From Phytophthora quininea (Eukaryota > Oomycota > Peronosporomycetes > Peronosporales > Peronosporaceae): 64,000 nucleotides of DNA. The DNA lies in contig JAAVTG010000112.1 in NCBI GenBank assembly GCA_011947345.1, forward strand, positions 265,344 through 329,343, read 5' to 3'. Shown here piece after piece: positions 20,703-32,527 of the stretch; the first letter of the stretch is position 1; every line of letters starts with the position of its first letter. The position numbers and the translations under genes were made by a program. The notes under the pieces were generated by a model. That model saw only the letters and a program-made list of their open reading frames with translations. It searched no databases and had not been told where the DNA came from.

Positions 20703-23103
20703 ATGACGGCCATCTTCGGGCAGGAGCTGAGTTCCGGCATGGCGGCGCTCGTGTACATCTTCCTGGTGCTGGCGCTGGTGGTGCTCTGCGGGTCGATCTG
20801 GTACTACTGGAGCTACGCGCGCAAGATCGAGCGGTTCTTACAGCGGGACAACGAGAACAACAACATGATGCGTCATCACCTGGTCGACAGCTTCCTGCAG
20901 CGCGGCGAGGAGGAATGGCCGTGCTCCATCTGCTTCCACGACAACCACCCGGACAAGACGAGCTGTGTCATGTGCGGCACGCCCCGCATCGTAACGGCGA
21001 CAACGCCCTCGATGGCCAGAGCTTCCGGTATTAGCAAACAAGACTTTAGTCAAAGTATGCTCAACCAGCAGAGTCGCGTGCGCAGTTTCCACGTGCGAAG
21101 GCTCAAGCAAATGGACCTGACCTCTCGTCAAAAGGCGGCGGTGCGACGTCATCTCTGGAAGAGGAAGAAAGGCAAGGACGGCATCATGCGTTGGGTCCGG
21201 ATCGACGCCAAGGAAGCTGATGACGACACCAAGAACAAGTCTAATCGAGGTACTAATGGCGGCTACAGTGAATTGGGAACGCCACAGAACGGCACGGCCA
21301 TTCTAGGCTCGCCTATGCAGAGAGCTAGCAGCAGAGTCTCATCCACCTCGAGCTTGCAGCAGGACAATGAAAACATCGCCTTGGCGTTGAGGGATTTCGG
21401 CGTTGAAGAGACCGAAGGAAGACACCCGGACAGTTCGTTTTTATCGGCAAACAACGATTTGGGACGACCGTCTTTCCAACCACTACGTGCGACGGCGTTG
21501 AAGAGATTGGAAGAGGCTGAAGAACGCCCGACCATGGCGTTTTACTCGCAGCAGAACCCATTCAACCCGGCGAATAGCGGGATCAATCCGTTCAGTTCGT
21601 CAGGAACGAACCAGTTCTCGGGGAGTACTGTAAATCCGTTCGCGAGCTCGCGAGCGCTAGCGAGTTCGCGCGGATTGAAACTCATCGATGAAGACAGAGA
21701 GGGAACGATGGGGAGGCCCCGTGCCGGAGATCGGCATTGGAGAAGACCGCCGGTTCCAACAGGACAATGATACAGCGCTCTCGAATGTGTCGACAGGCTA
21801 CGTGCGACACGAAGACGGCGCTGGAGGCTACGAGTGGACTCCTGCGGGGACGATCATCGCCTTCTCGGAAACGAGTCGTCGGTTGGAGTGCGAGGACGAT
21901 CTCGAGGAGATCGCGTCGCTGACTTTCCACGATAAGAACCGCTGGTTCCTAGAGCAAGTCCAGAAGCGCTGGCGCAGCTACGAAGAAGGACACATCCAGT
22001 TTGTCGTACGACGTGAGCACGTGGTAAGTGACTCGCTCGAGCAGATGCTGAAATGTCCTCCCAGTCGTTTCTGGGAGCGTCTGCGCATTTACTTTGAGAA
22101 CGAGCCCGGCCTTGATGCTGGCGGATTGATCCGCGAGTGGTACGAAATCCTGAGCGATTCCTTGTTCAACGACGACTTTGGCCTCTTCATTTCCACCAAA
22201 GGTGAGAACATGGGCTACTGGATCAACCCGGCGTCTGCGTCGAAAGTCCCGAACCACTTGGAGTACTTTGAGTTCATTGGCCGTCTGTTAGCCAAGGCGC
22301 TGATCGAGGGCTACAACATGAAGATGTCCTTGGCGCTGCCGCTCATCAAACACATTCTTGGTGTGCCCATCTCGTTTTCAGACCTGGAATTCCTCGACGA
22401 AGACCTGTACAAAAACGCCAAGTGGATGAAGCAGAATGACCATGCAGAGCTGCTAGCAATCGACTTTACCGTGCAGGTGATCACCTCGGAGGGGAAATCG
22501 CACACGGTCGAGCTGGTCCCTGGCGGCGCTGAGCGAGACGTCACTGACGAGAACAAGAAGGAGTATCTCGAACTGTTGCTTAAGCACTATATGTTTGAGA
22601 GCATTTCCGAGCAGCTCGGGGCTCTTCTCATGGGCTTCTACGATGTCATGCCGCAGTTCCTTGTGACTGTGTTCGACTACCAAGAGTTCGACTTGCTCCT
22701 TTCAGGAGTGCCGGACCTGGACGTCAACGACTGGCACACACACAGCGAAGTGCGCTGGATCAAGCTGGAAAAGCCCACCCCGGTGGAGATGCGTGTCTTG
22801 AACTGGTTCTGGGAAGCCATGACGGAGTTTTCGAGTGAAGAACGCGCAAGGCTGCTGCAATTTGCCACCGGAACGTCTCGTGTACCGGTGCAGGGCTTCA
22901 AGGCATTGATGAGCAGCGATGGTCGTGTGCGGAGGTTTACCATCCAGTTCGTCCAACGTGGACCACCTCCTACGGGCCTGATGCCCAAGGGCCACACGTG
23001 CTTTAACCGCATCGACTTGCCGCTTTACCATACGAAAGAAGAGATGGTCAACTACCTCACGCTCGTTATGAACATGGAGATTTCGGGCTTCTGGATGGAG
23101 TAA
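20703..23103 (+). CDS. Membrane-anchored HECT E3 ubiquitin ligase with RanBP2-type zinc finger
   Basis: An N-terminal membrane anchor (residues about 12-36, ALVYIFLVLALVVLCGSIW) is followed by a RanBP2-type zinc finger (about 76-100: WPCSICFHDNHPDKTSCVMCG), a Ser/Asn/Pro-rich linker with NPF-like repeats (QQNPFNPANSG, INPFSSSG, VNPFASS), and a C-terminal HECT domain. HECT landmarks seen are FENEPGLDAGGLIREWY, YFEFIGRLLAKALIEG, VLNWFWEAM, GFKAL and the catalytic-cysteine loop KGHTCFNRIDLP, with an acidic/aromatic end GFWME. The two frames overlap at 21688-21770. Adding one G to GGGG and one C to CCCC at about 21707-21718 joins them in 801 codons. It should transfer ubiquitin through the Cys at a membrane; substrate unknown. 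The NPF motifs suggest EH-domain or endocytic partners (inference). Confidence 0.85.
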
Positions 23104-23206
23104 AGTGCCATCCACGCTCTTGTCTGTTCGTGTTGTCGTTCGTCATGTGGAGAAGGCGATTGGGATTAAATATAATGTCTTTCATGTTAATCCTGTTCTG
23201 AGTTGT

Positions 23207-24926
23207 TTACTTGTGTACAGCAAAGCAGTTCGGGGTCATCTGGATCGTGGTCTCCACGTCACTGTAGCGCAGCAAAAACTTACTGCAGATCTCGTCCGTG
23301 TGGTGGCCGCCGTCCATCATACGTAGCACGTCTTTCTCCAGTTGGTTGCTTTTGTTTGGCATGCCGCGCATCGAAGACGGCGCGTTCCCGACGCCGTTCG
23401 AACCCTCTCGAATGTTGTTTCCGCCTCCATTTGCCACCCCGCAGCGTTTCCTGCTTGAATCGGTTGAGATGAAGTAGCGATCGGGTTCATCCCAGTCATC
23501 ATAGGCGAGTTGGTCGACACTGAGTACGGCCTGCCCTTCTGTTGTCCACCTTGCTGTCCAGGCTGTTGTTGGTGCTGATTCTGTTGCTGCTGTGGCGGAC
23601 TGGAGCCCGCCAAGCTACGATCAATGCAGATCGGGTACCGATGGACGCGTCGTAGGAAGCCGTGGATCAGCCCAAACGTGATGAAGCGACGCACGTCAAT
23701 GAGCGCAAGCGATTCAGCGTAAACGACACAGAAGTCGCTCATGCGCAGGCTAGGCTGGACGGAGCAGTAGAGCGCGAAAATCCGCGCAAATGACGGCGGC
23801 GTTTGCCCGGACTTTGCGATATACACGGCGCACTCGGCTTGCAACTTGGGATCGTTGGCCAGCACTGCGATTTTAGGCGTATTGGCGTAGATATTGGAGT
23901 GGAGGAAAATGTCGATCAGCGTGACACAGCCGTAGTACAGAAGCTGGCGAACACACTTCCTCACGATCGCAATCTCCACATCCGCCTCCAGGCTAATACG
24001 CTTCACATAGCGAACGCCATCAATGAACGGGACAATCTGCTGCAACGCCAAATCCCATTCGGCTGTTGCATCATCGTCAGTAAAAAAAAATAGTTGCTGG
24101 GGATTAAAGAATAATTACGCACCACTATTCTCGAGCAAACCACGCAGATCCCGGATCGCGACTGGTACTTGATACTCAAACACGGGCGCTGGGTCCTGTA
24201 AGGTGGGGAAGAGCTTGAGGTTGATGATGTTGGCCGTGTCAACTGGAATTGTGCACTCCCGTGCACCGTCAGATCGCGTAGAATCTGCGGTAAAACAGTC
24301 CCTAGCAGCTCCTTCTTCTCTGGATTGTATAAGAAGCCGCTCTCCTTCTCCATCCCCTCCACCAAAGCACCCAGCTGCATAAAAACAATCACAATAAGTA
24401 AACCTCCAATACCTCAGTCATTTCAACACTCTAACAACCTTCCGAAGAATTGGACGGTACGGCGCCGTCTCAACATGCTCATCGAACACAAAACCTGGAA
24501 AACAGCACAGCAAGTAAATAAAAATCATAATAACAAATACCTACAACACCCAACTCACCAATATTGAACAGCAGTGCATTGCGATGATACTTGTCGTCCT
24601 CAATGCACACCGGATAGCCCACGATCTTCATCTGCTGCGCACGAACTACACGATCCAATTAATTTTATATATAACAATGTATCATATATAGTAAAGTGAG
24701 TACCAGTGATGATCTTCCCGCACAGCGCCTTGTCAATAATGATGTATCCCGAGACACTATCGAAAACTTCGTTGCTCAGCACACTACAGCCACAAAACCG
24801 CCATTAGAACATTATAAAAAATAAGTACACATTATACAGACATCCCACGCACTTCTCCGGTGCCTGGAAGAGGATCACAGGCCCCGCCACGTTGTCAAAC
24901 TCGCTGTAGAAGAGTCCCTTGATCAT
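23207..24926 (-). CDS. NPRL2: NPRL2, GATOR1 complex subunit
   Basis: Six exons: 24853-24926, 24704-24783, 24559-24645, 24439-24494, 24123-24374 and 23207-24062, with five introns of 58-69 bp. Conserved NPRL2 wording is clear: [82 protein letters not shown], and the C-terminal [10 protein letters not shown]. Exon lengths fit 469 codons once one base is added near 24274 and one G in the GGGG near 23440. A Gln/Asn-rich insert (about 23465-23610) precedes the last helix block, lengthening it beyond the 380 aa of human NPRL2. NPRL2 with NPRL3 and DEPDC5 inhibits Rag GTPases and so TORC1 when amino acids are scarce. The gene is convergent with the HECT gene. Confidence 0.9.
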
Positions 24927-25039
24927 GTTGGACTCGATTTTTCCACTTTGGGTACAATTGCCCAAAAACAAAAAATGGGGAACTATTATCAGCCAATCAC
25001 GTCTGAGTCCATCATAACGGAGACTGTAAAGCGCGGCGA
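24927..25039. promoter_or_regulatory. Bidirectional promoter region NPRL2/PCGF
   Basis: Only 113 bp separate the NPRL2 start codon (24926, minus) from the PCGF-like start codon (25040, plus), so the two genes must share a compact divergent promoter. It contains ATTGCCCA/TTGGGTACAATTG near 24950-24963 and a GATTGGCTGA-type inverted CCAAT box (as TCAGCCAATC at about 24984). The CCAAT box assignment is inference. Confidence 0.4.
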
Positions 25040-25986
25040 ATGGATGCACGGACGGTGACGGTCAAGCTGGCGGAGCTCTCGGAGCATTTGGGCTGCGCTC
25101 TGTGCCACGGCATTCTCAGGGATGCGCACACCATCCCAGACTGTCTACACTCGTGTACGTTGTGCCTAAATTACGTGTATTACTGTTGAAAATTGATGTT
25201 TTGTGTTGTTTTAGTCTGCAAGAGCTGCATTTCGCGCCATTTCCTGGTGAAAGGTAGTCGCAATTGCCCCAAATGCAACAAACTGCTGAGTCCACGACCC
25301 ATCGCGACGTTAATGTGGGAACATGCTACCATTTTATGTATTGTTAGGATAAAAAATATGTACTATTTTCTTATTGTTTGCCGTTCAGATCGGACAAGAA
25401 GCTGCAGGACATTGTGGACCGCATTTTCCCAGAGTTTAAGATCCAGGAGGCAATAGCCGAAGAGGAGTTTTACAAGAAGAACAATTTCAAGCTGAAGGAG
25501 GGCGTGGAAACAGAACCTACTTCAGTCACCAAGAACAAGAACAATATACAGTCGGTGAAGAGCTCCACCCCTACCGTAACAAGACAAGTCGCCGTGGAAA
25601 TGTACCCGCAGCAAACGTACGCAGTTCTTGGATGTGCTTTTAGATATGTTTCTTACATGTTTGTTGAGCAGAAATGCGCACGCATTACCCGAGTTGAAAT
25701 TCCCATTCATGCAGGTGAACGGCAACCTCAAGGTTGGATGGTATTTTTATTTTATTTTTTCTTGCTGTATGGTGACATTTTATTATTTTACTTAATGCAG
25801 ATGTCGGAGCTATGCAAGTTGCTTCACAAGCGTCTGCGCTTAGAAGACGGCGTCAAAGTGGAAATCGCGTGCATGGGCACGACTGTGGGTCCCGAGCTCT
25901 CCGCTCTGTTCATTTTGAGGACGATCTGGCAGCATCAGAACCAGCAGGAGCCGCTCATCCTGCATTACAGACATTCAACGGCATGA
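25040..25986 (+). CDS. Polycomb group RING finger (PCGF-like) protein, RING plus RAWUL
   Basis: Five exons: 25040-25154, 25215-25308, 25389-25616, 25672-25732, 25801-25986. All junctions are GT-AG and in frame without correction, giving 227 aa. RING: CALCHGILRDAHTIPDCLHS joined to FCKSCISRHF and CPKCNKLL, the PCGF/BMI1 pattern with CLHSFCKSCI. Then SDKKLQDIVDRIFPEF, matching the segment after the RING in PCGF proteins. The C-terminal RAWUL domain reads LKFPFMQVNGNLKMSELCKLLHKRL and ends PLILHYR. PCGF proteins pair with RING1 to form PRC1, which ubiquitylates histone H2A. Whether oomycetes assemble a PRC1 is not shown here. The second intron uses GTTAAT. Confidence 0.85.
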
Positions 25987-26056
25987 AACTGCATCGATAC
26001 CGAGTGTAGCAATGAACCTCGAGATAAATACATGTAATTTTGCCCTTTACTCAAAA

Positions 26057-26896
26057 CTACGGCATGAGTCGAACGCTTGCGCTGCTCAAACCTCCGCCGT
26101 ATCCGTTGCCCATCTGCGCAGCTTCCAAACTCGTGAACGACATGATCTCAAAGTCGTACATGGCGATCGGAATGTGCTCGATACTCTGCACCGCCGTCAG
26201 AATATGCAGCAAGGCGTTCTGCAGTGCCGCTTCCGTCTCTCCAGCACAAAGTTCCCTCTCCTCTGTCCACAAAATAACAAATAAAAAAGCAAGAATCAGC
26301 AAGAATAATACTACAACTACCTAACAAATTTCCGTTCTACCTTGTGAAGCGGCAGGAGACGACGTGACCGTCACCGGTAGAATCCACTTTTCAAACACCG
26401 TCTTCTCCTCATTCGACATGAGTCCAAAGAGTGCTTTCTTCACCTTCCGTTCAAAGAAAGAGATGGTAATGTAGCCACTGTTAGCTCCTCGGACATTGCT
26501 GGCGCCCATGGAGTTTATTGACGGTTGGCCGTAGGGTGTCATGACACTACTTCCTCCCATCAGGTAGCTGCTGTTGCTGGCCAGACTACCGCCCATCACC
26601 ACCGTCTCCTCGAACATGCGCACGGCATGGTCCACTTTGCGACTCACATCCCCCACAGCGCACAAGGCGTACGTGATATTGGGGAAGGCTTGACACGTCG
26701 CTTCCGACGGTCGAACGGGGCCAGGAGCTCTTGTGAAGAGAATGGTATGGAGAAGACACGTCACCGCGTCGCCCACGTCCTCACCAGCCACGGGGATCTC
26801 GTCCAGAAGGTGCTCCGTCCAGGACACGGCTGAGGCTCCTCCACCGCCGGTGCCAGTGCCGACGGCGCTCGCTGCGATTCCTGTTGACCCGAGCAT
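26057..26896 (-). CDS. ATG101: Autophagy-related protein 101
   Basis: Two exons, 26341-26896 and 26057-26262, are joined over a 78-bp intron (GTAGAA...ACAG) to give 253 aa. The HORMA-type ATG101 core is recognisable: GDAVTCLLHTILFTRAPG near the start, NITYALCAVGDVSRKVDHAV, ITISFFERKVKKALFGLMSNEEKTVFEKWILPVTV, and the last helix ALQNALLHILTAVQSIEHIPIAM, aligning with the human segment that ends in NRHEYLPKM. It has extra Gly/Ser-rich segments at the N-terminus and in the middle (about residues 105-145). ATG101 binds ATG13 in the ATG1/ULK kinase complex that starts autophagy. The gene is convergent with the PCGF-like gene, 70 bp apart. Confidence 0.8.
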
Positions 26897-26961
26897 ACTG
26901 TTTTCTTAGAATATGGGTATTTTTCTGTGTATCCATTTTTTTATACTGTACCCTACGTGTT

Positions 26962-28037
26962 CTACTTGGTGTTTTCTTGCATTAGAGCAGGATTTCGTTC
27001 CAATATAAGCTGAACGAGTTGAGGGTATCCACTGAAGTACGCCATGCCTAGCACTGTGCAGCCAATGTAGTCCTCTACATCCACATCTGCGCCAGCATCC
27101 AGCAATATTCGAATTGGCTCAAGACGGTTGTGCATTGCGGCAATATACGAAGGAGTAACGCCCAAATTCGACTGTCGATTGAGATCGGCATGCTCATTCA
27201 CCAGCACCTGGACAACGTCGTCACGACCTTCTCTTGCGGCGATGTAGAGTGGTGTTTCCCCAGTTCATTCGGCTCGTCGATCGCAGCACCTTCGTAGAGC
27301 AATTCCCGCACCACTTCAGTGTGCCCGTATTCAGCTGCGATCATTAACGCCGTGGACTCTCCCGGTCCTTTGGCGTTGATGTCGGACTTGTGAAGCAGCA
27401 ATAATTGCACGATCTCCAAGTAGCCATGAGAGGCTGCAATCATAAGTGGAACCCACTTTCCTTTATCCTCTACGTCCACCGAAGCTCCAGCCTCGAGAAG
27501 CGCAATGACGATATCCAACGAACCAAGAGCGCATGCCATCCCTAAAGCCGTACTACCACCGCGTTCTTGAGCATTGAGATTGGGTTTGTACTTGACGAGA
27601 AGCCTCACCGCTTCAACACTGTTGACCCTGGTCGCAACGATCACAGGAGTGTAGCTGTCTTTGCCAGGTATATTCACATCGGCACCAGCCTCCAGCAGAA
27701 GTTGAACCACAGCAAGATGGCCAGCTCCAACGGCCGCTTTTAAAGTCGTGGAACCATTCCGTGTTCTCGCATTAACGTTGGCTTTGTGACTCAATAGAAG
27801 CCGTACAATGTCGATATAACCTTGATCCGCTGCCACGTGCAGTGGCGTCCAGCCATCGCGATTTCTCGTTGCCACATTAGCACCGTCTTCAAGAGCTCGC
27901 TTTACGTCGACGGCACTTCCTCTCGCACAGGCGTCCAACAACTCGGCGTTTAATCGTCGTCTGGTCGTCAAATACTGCCACCCCGTGGATGCAACCGCGA
28001 TAAATATCATCAGACATGCCATCCGAGCCAACGCCAT
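26962..28037 (-). CDS. Ankyrin repeat protein with N-terminal hydrophobic segment
   Basis: From ATG 28037 a hydrophobic stretch (residues about 5-22, MACLMIFIAVASTGWQYL) precedes nine or so 33-residue ankyrin repeats of standard type (DGWTPLHVAADQGYIDIVRLLLSHKANVN and similar). The frame breaks after NELG; one G added to the GGGG at about 27258-27261 restores GETPLYIAA and gives 359 codons. The C-terminus is AYFSGYPQLVQLILERNPALM, nearly identical to that of the plus-strand gene at 32528. Ankyrin arrays bind proteins; no enzymatic domain is present. The N-terminal segment could be a signal anchor. Confidence 0.75.
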
Positions 28038-28525
28038 GATCAGCGTACTGAGCGTGGTAAATTATTATGGCAAGTCTGCAGAGAGTTCTGGGCTATGAGG
28101 CACGAGTGGTGCCGTCCAATGTTCAGTAGGTACAGTGGCAAGTACTGCCGATAACTCAGCTAAGGGTGTGAGTTCAACGCACCGATAGCTTCGCGATTAA
28201 TGGTGTGGTAACCGTGTCCACCGAACTGTAGCAAGATACTATTCGACTAATCTCCGCTATGAAGCTCTACTGGTTCGACTGTATCTCCATCAAGTGAGCC
28301 ATTGAACGTTGAGTTCTCCGCCCGAGCTTGCTGGGTTTGCTCGTCACCGGCGGCTGCGAATCATGGGGCGTGCATCCAGAACCATTGCAGAAGAGTAGAA
28401 CAAGCAGGAGGAATCCAACCGAATGCGATCCCCAGCTCGGGTTCCGGCCGGCATCACCAGTTTCTTGTTTCATTTCCTGATCGACAGCCTCCCGCTCACA
28501 TCGCATTCAAGTGTCTTCGAGAGCC

Positions 28526-29152
28526 ATGGCGTGGTCAGCATTGACGCGTATTGGTGAAGGCGTTTACAATGCCTACACTGGTGTATCTGCCAGCAGGTAT
28601 TGGACGCAAACCGCGAAAGCGGAAACGCTTTACGACAAGATGTACCTCCCGTTCTACAACGAGGTTAACCGCAGAGGAATCCAACGAACCAGTTTCGCCC
28701 CCATGTACACTGCCGTCGACAACGCCGACCGTACCAACCGTGAGCTGAGAGACGACGGGATCGACAGCATCTGGTTCCCCATCACTGCCGATGATACCTG
28801 CGACTGCGTCGTATTCCCCACTATCGATGATTCTACCCCCATCACGGAATGCGTCACCGACGTGTACTGGGGCATGTTCCAGCTCCAAACCACGAACGGA
28901 AACTGCTACGATGTCTTCTTCAATTATGCCGACGTGTTTGCCAACTGTCCCAGCGCGCAGTCAAGGTACCAATACAATGAGTATTTCAGCTGCCTGGTCG
29001 ACTTCACGAATGACCCGTACGATCCAGCCACCACGGATACAACGTCCATGACAGATCCGACGGAGGTTGAGAACTCGAAGACGATGACAGCCTCGCCCCA
29101 CAAGATTCGAAAGGAGGGGATGGCGACCACAAGACAACTCGCATCCACTTGA
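28526..29152 (+). CDS. Paralogue pair member: Cys-containing, Thr-rich protein
   Basis: 208 aa from ATG 28526. The central part holds a conserved block shared with the minus-strand gene at 31304-32127: FPITADDTCDCVVFP, then VYWGMFQLQTTNGNCYDVFF and NCPSAQ. The relative has YPITEEDTCECITFP, AYWGTFEVKFSDGSCWDV and SGC. Six cysteines in matching order suggest a disulfide fold. The C-terminus is Thr/Ser-rich but lacks the hydrophobic GPI-like tail seen in the relative. No signal peptide is obvious at the chosen start, so an upstream exon or start may be missing. Family unknown to me. It is divergent from the ankyrin gene at 26962-28037. Confidence 0.55.
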   Translation: MAWSALTRIGEGVYNAYTGVSASRYWTQTAKAETLYDKMYLPFYNEVNRRGIQRTSFAPMYTAVDNADRTNRELRDDGIDSIWFPITADDTCDCVVFPTIDDSTPITECVTDVYWGMFQLQTTNGNCYDVFFNYADVFANCPSAQSRYQYNEYFSCLVDFTNDPYDPATTDTTSMTDPTEVENSKTMTASPHKIRKEGMATTRQLAST

Positions 29153-29337
29153 GCATCCACCGTCTCCTGACATTCGTGGTTGAGGCGTTTTTCGCTCTCC
29201 AGACCCCTGTCAATTGATCGGCAAGTAATTTCTGCTCAACACTGCACCAGCATTCCTGTACCTTTTAAAAACTGCTTGCTCTCCAATCTCGATTCACGTA
29301 GTATCGCGTCCGACTTTACTTGTTTTAAAATTCAATT

Positions 29338-31213
29338 CTAACTATCGGGGTTAAAAATCCACAGCGTGATGTCCTCGTCGTGTCTTGCCCGCTGCATGTT
29401 CATCTGCTGACACCAATCATTGAAACGCCAGTCCCATGTTGGCACTTCAATTGTGCAGTCATGCACTTGGTCGGCGAAGTTCCCGACGAGCCACTGAATT
29501 AATCCAAAGCAAGGACGCTGGAAAATCGTCGTGTTACCGAAGGTTTTGACTTCGACTGACTTGGAGTGCAAGTACATCACCACGTCGAACCGACCTCGCA
29601 ATACAGCCTCCCGCATGGCTAGATCTGCATCAACCTCGCTGCGGTTCTCGTACAACCACTTGACCATCTCCAAATTACCCGCTGCCGCCACTTTCGACAG
29701 CGTGTTGGGCGAACATCCTTCGCTGCGATTCCTGTGCAACCATTTAACCATATCCAGATGACCTTTAACAGCAGCACAAGCCATCGCCTCGTACGTGCAG
29801 CCCTCGCTTCGGTTATGGTGCAACCACTGGACGACTTCAAGATGGCCATTGCCTGCGGCCCAGTCCATCGCCATAACGGAGCAGCCTTCACTTCTGTTAG
29901 CATGCAGCCATTTCACAACCTCGAGATGTCCTTTGCTAGACGCAAAATCCATCGCTTCGGGGTGCAGCCTTCCTTACGAAACTCGTGTAGCCACTGGACA
30001 ACGTCGAGATGACCTTCACGTGCCGCTCCATCCATCGCTTCGGATGAACAACCTTCGGTTCGATTTTCGTGTAGCCACTCCACAACGTTTAGAAAGCCGT
30101 TTGCCGCCGCAAAGTCCATCGCAAGCATCGTGCAGCCTTCGGTTCTGTTGGCATGCAGCCACTGGACAATACTCAAATGTCCTCTTTCAGCCGCCCAAGT
30201 CATCGCCTTCCAAGAGCACCCTTCGTCGCGATTGTGATGCAACCATTCAACCACACCGAGATGTCCATTCCTGCTAGCGCTATCCATTGCCCAGGCATCT
30301 CCCTGCTCACATCCTGCGTCATGAAGCCACTTCACCACTTTTAGGTGCCCATTTTCCGCAGCTCTCCGCATCGCTCCAGCAGTCAACGGCACTCCCAGCT
30401 CTTCATGCAGCCATTTCACCACCTCCAAGTGCCCATTCAAAGCTGCGTCGACTAGCGTCGACACCCTTGCTCCTATATTCCCACGGAAATGTACATACTG
30501 CATAAAAGACAGCTCACCGTGTGTTGCTGCGGCATCCCAGTTAACCCTCAATTCCGCAACCTCACAATGCGTTAAGAGCCACCTTGCAATCTCCCATTGT
30601 CCGCTCTTTTGTGCTTGTACGAACGCGTCGTCCGCAGCTGCATTGCAGTCATTATAGAACCACTGAATTGCATTTAAATTCCCCGTCTTGGCAGCAGCTT
30701 GCAGCACCAATTTCAAACACTCCCGTCGAGGAGGGAAATGAGTCTTTAGCCAGTCGAAAACTTGGCCCTGATTATTTTCCAGAGCTCCACACATTTCAAT
30801 ACACCCCCAACGTGTTCGGCGGGGGTGGTATTGGAATAAATACGTGAGTATCTCCACGTGGCCATGAGCAGCAGCAGCGTACACTGGCGCCGATAGAGTT
30901 TCAGAAGGAAACATTTCTCCACGAGCCATTGGAGTGCAGTAATGTCTCCTTGACAGGCCACAAACCACGAGGTGGCATTGCAAACCCAACGGCGGTAGAA
31001 CGGATCCACTTGATCGGGTGGACGGCGAGCCGCAATGTATTGGAGTAATCGAAGACTCTTCTCTTTCTTGTACGCTTGCACAAGTGTCCACCGTGAAGAG
31101 ACAGCGTCCAGAAAAGCGTCCAACAGTCGCTCGACGTGAGGCAGGTCGCCTTCAGGGAGACAGTGGCGAGTTACGACCCGTGCAGCAGTGAGCACAGGGA
31201 AGTCGTCGGTCAT
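29338..31213 (-). CDS. Long ankyrin repeat protein, WLHxNRxEGC type
   Basis: Start ATG 31213, with a leader resembling that of the gene at 37653-39461 (PHVERLLDAFLDAV against PHVSQTIDAFLDVF). It has two frame changes: one A in GAGAAATG near 30913 and one C in ACCCCG near 29958. Correcting both gives 626 codons in one frame. From about residue 250 on, repeats follow a compact oomycete type: GHLEVVKWLHENRSEGC-x-x-x-AM-x-x-AA, each about 32-34 residues, with at least ten copies. The array ends in a degenerate repeat and a C-terminal block with VPTWDWRFNDWC, also conserved in its paralogue (VPVWDRHFSTWC). Binding partner unknown. Confidence 0.8.
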
Positions 31214-31303
31214 GGTGAGACTGTTTGTATTAAAATTATCTTAAAGGAGTACATGAATTCATGAAAACTACTTGTTGCCGAAGAGCAGGAGACTTTGCTG
31301 GTT

Positions 31304-32127
31304 TTATGAGATGGCAAGTGCTGCGACCAAAGCCAGCGTGATGAAATGTCCGACAGAGAATCGACTGCGGTCGGCGAATGAAGTGGTGGTTTCGGGAGTC
31401 GACGGAGCTGGAGTCGTCGAGTCCAAGGATTGTTGGTTCTTCGAAGCTGACCCGTCACGTGAGCTGGCTGAGGAGTTGCTGGCCGAAGACACGCTGGACG
31501 AAGACTTACTGGCCGAAGTCGATCCGCTTTGCGAGACCCTCGTTGAGTCGGTTGAGGTAGTACCTGGCATCGAGCTTGAGCTTGTCGTAGACGACGCTGA
31601 ACTTCCCATACCGGTATCGAGCTCAAAAACGAAGTCGCACCAGATAAACTCGGTGTACGTGTCGGTCGCGGCCCCGCTATTGCAGCCCGAATACACTTCG
31701 TTGCTGTCGTCAGCTGTCACGTCCCAGCAGCTTCCATCGGAAAACTTGACTTCGAAAGTGCCCCAGTATGCATCTCGCTGCACGGTGCCACGGACAAACC
31801 GCTACTCGGGAACGTGATGCACTCGCAAGTGTCTTCCTCCGTTATCGGGTAGGAAACTGAGTCGACATACACATCGCTCATGGACTCGTCGCTCGTACTC
31901 GAGGCGCTGCCGTCAGTCTGGGCAACTTCGTTTTGAAAAGAATGCTTCTTTTTCCAAATGTCCCTGACCGTTGTTTCGTACTCGAATGGAGTCCACGTGG
32001 TGGCATCGTTGAAATACTGAGTTTGCGCGGTGGGCTTCGTCCTGTAGGTGTAGGAGCTCTGCGTCCTCGTTACGGTGATGGTGGCACTCGCTACTCCTCT
32101 GGATATTAACGCTGTCGGCATCGGCAT
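31304..32127 (-). CDS. Paralogue pair member with GPI-like tail
   Basis: From ATG 32127, 274 aa if one T is added in GGTTTG near 31801 (frame then joins 825 nt). It has the same Cys block as the gene at 28526: DTCECITFP, DAYWGTFEVKFSDGSCWDV, SGCNSG. A Ser/Thr-rich stem of about 90 residues (TTSSSSMPGTTSTDST, SASKSSSSVSS) follows, ending in the hydrophobic VGHFITLALVAALAIS. A Ser/Thr stem plus a short terminal hydrophobic segment is typical of GPI-anchored wall proteins. The signal peptide is weak at this start (MPMPTALISRGVASATITV), so the true start is uncertain. Divergent from the ankyrin gene at 32528. Confidence 0.6.
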
Positions 32128-32527
32128 CTTGGACGAGCGTCGATTATCGGGGTCTTCTTTAGTCGGTCTGTGGGTCGTGCGCAAGATTCGTCGAGTTGAA
32201 AAATGAACGGGTCACCGCTTTAGTCTGTGGTAGTGCTAGAGACCACCACGCTATTACTTTCAGTAGTGTTGCCAGTACCCATGCTGAACTGCCGTATAAT
32301 TTTCAGTTCCATTGTCTTGACTGTGGTGAGCCTCGTTAGATGCTGTAGCAACGGGTTTTGTGGTGGTCATCCCAAAAACTCCAGTAGTGTCTCGGCACTT
32401 TGTTGAATTTCTGGTAGTAGTGTTGCCACGCATGACCACAAAGTCTCCAGCTCGGACCGTTTCAATCGCAAGGCCAGCAATCTGCAGCTCAGACCAAGTT
32501 TTGATTCATTGCGTTGAGCCCAAGAAT

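Noticed and set aside
28267..28506. 79-codon minus-strand ORF with a hydrophobic core
   Set aside because: It lies in the divergent promoter region of two genes, has no recognisable domain, and nothing similar is evident between the mirrored pair at 32.2-32.5 kb.
29338..31091. Regular about 100-bp periodicity suggesting a CRISPR or satellite array
   Set aside because: The period equals 33 codons and encodes ankyrin repeats; copies diverge mostly at tolerated positions and there are no constant repeats with unique spacers.
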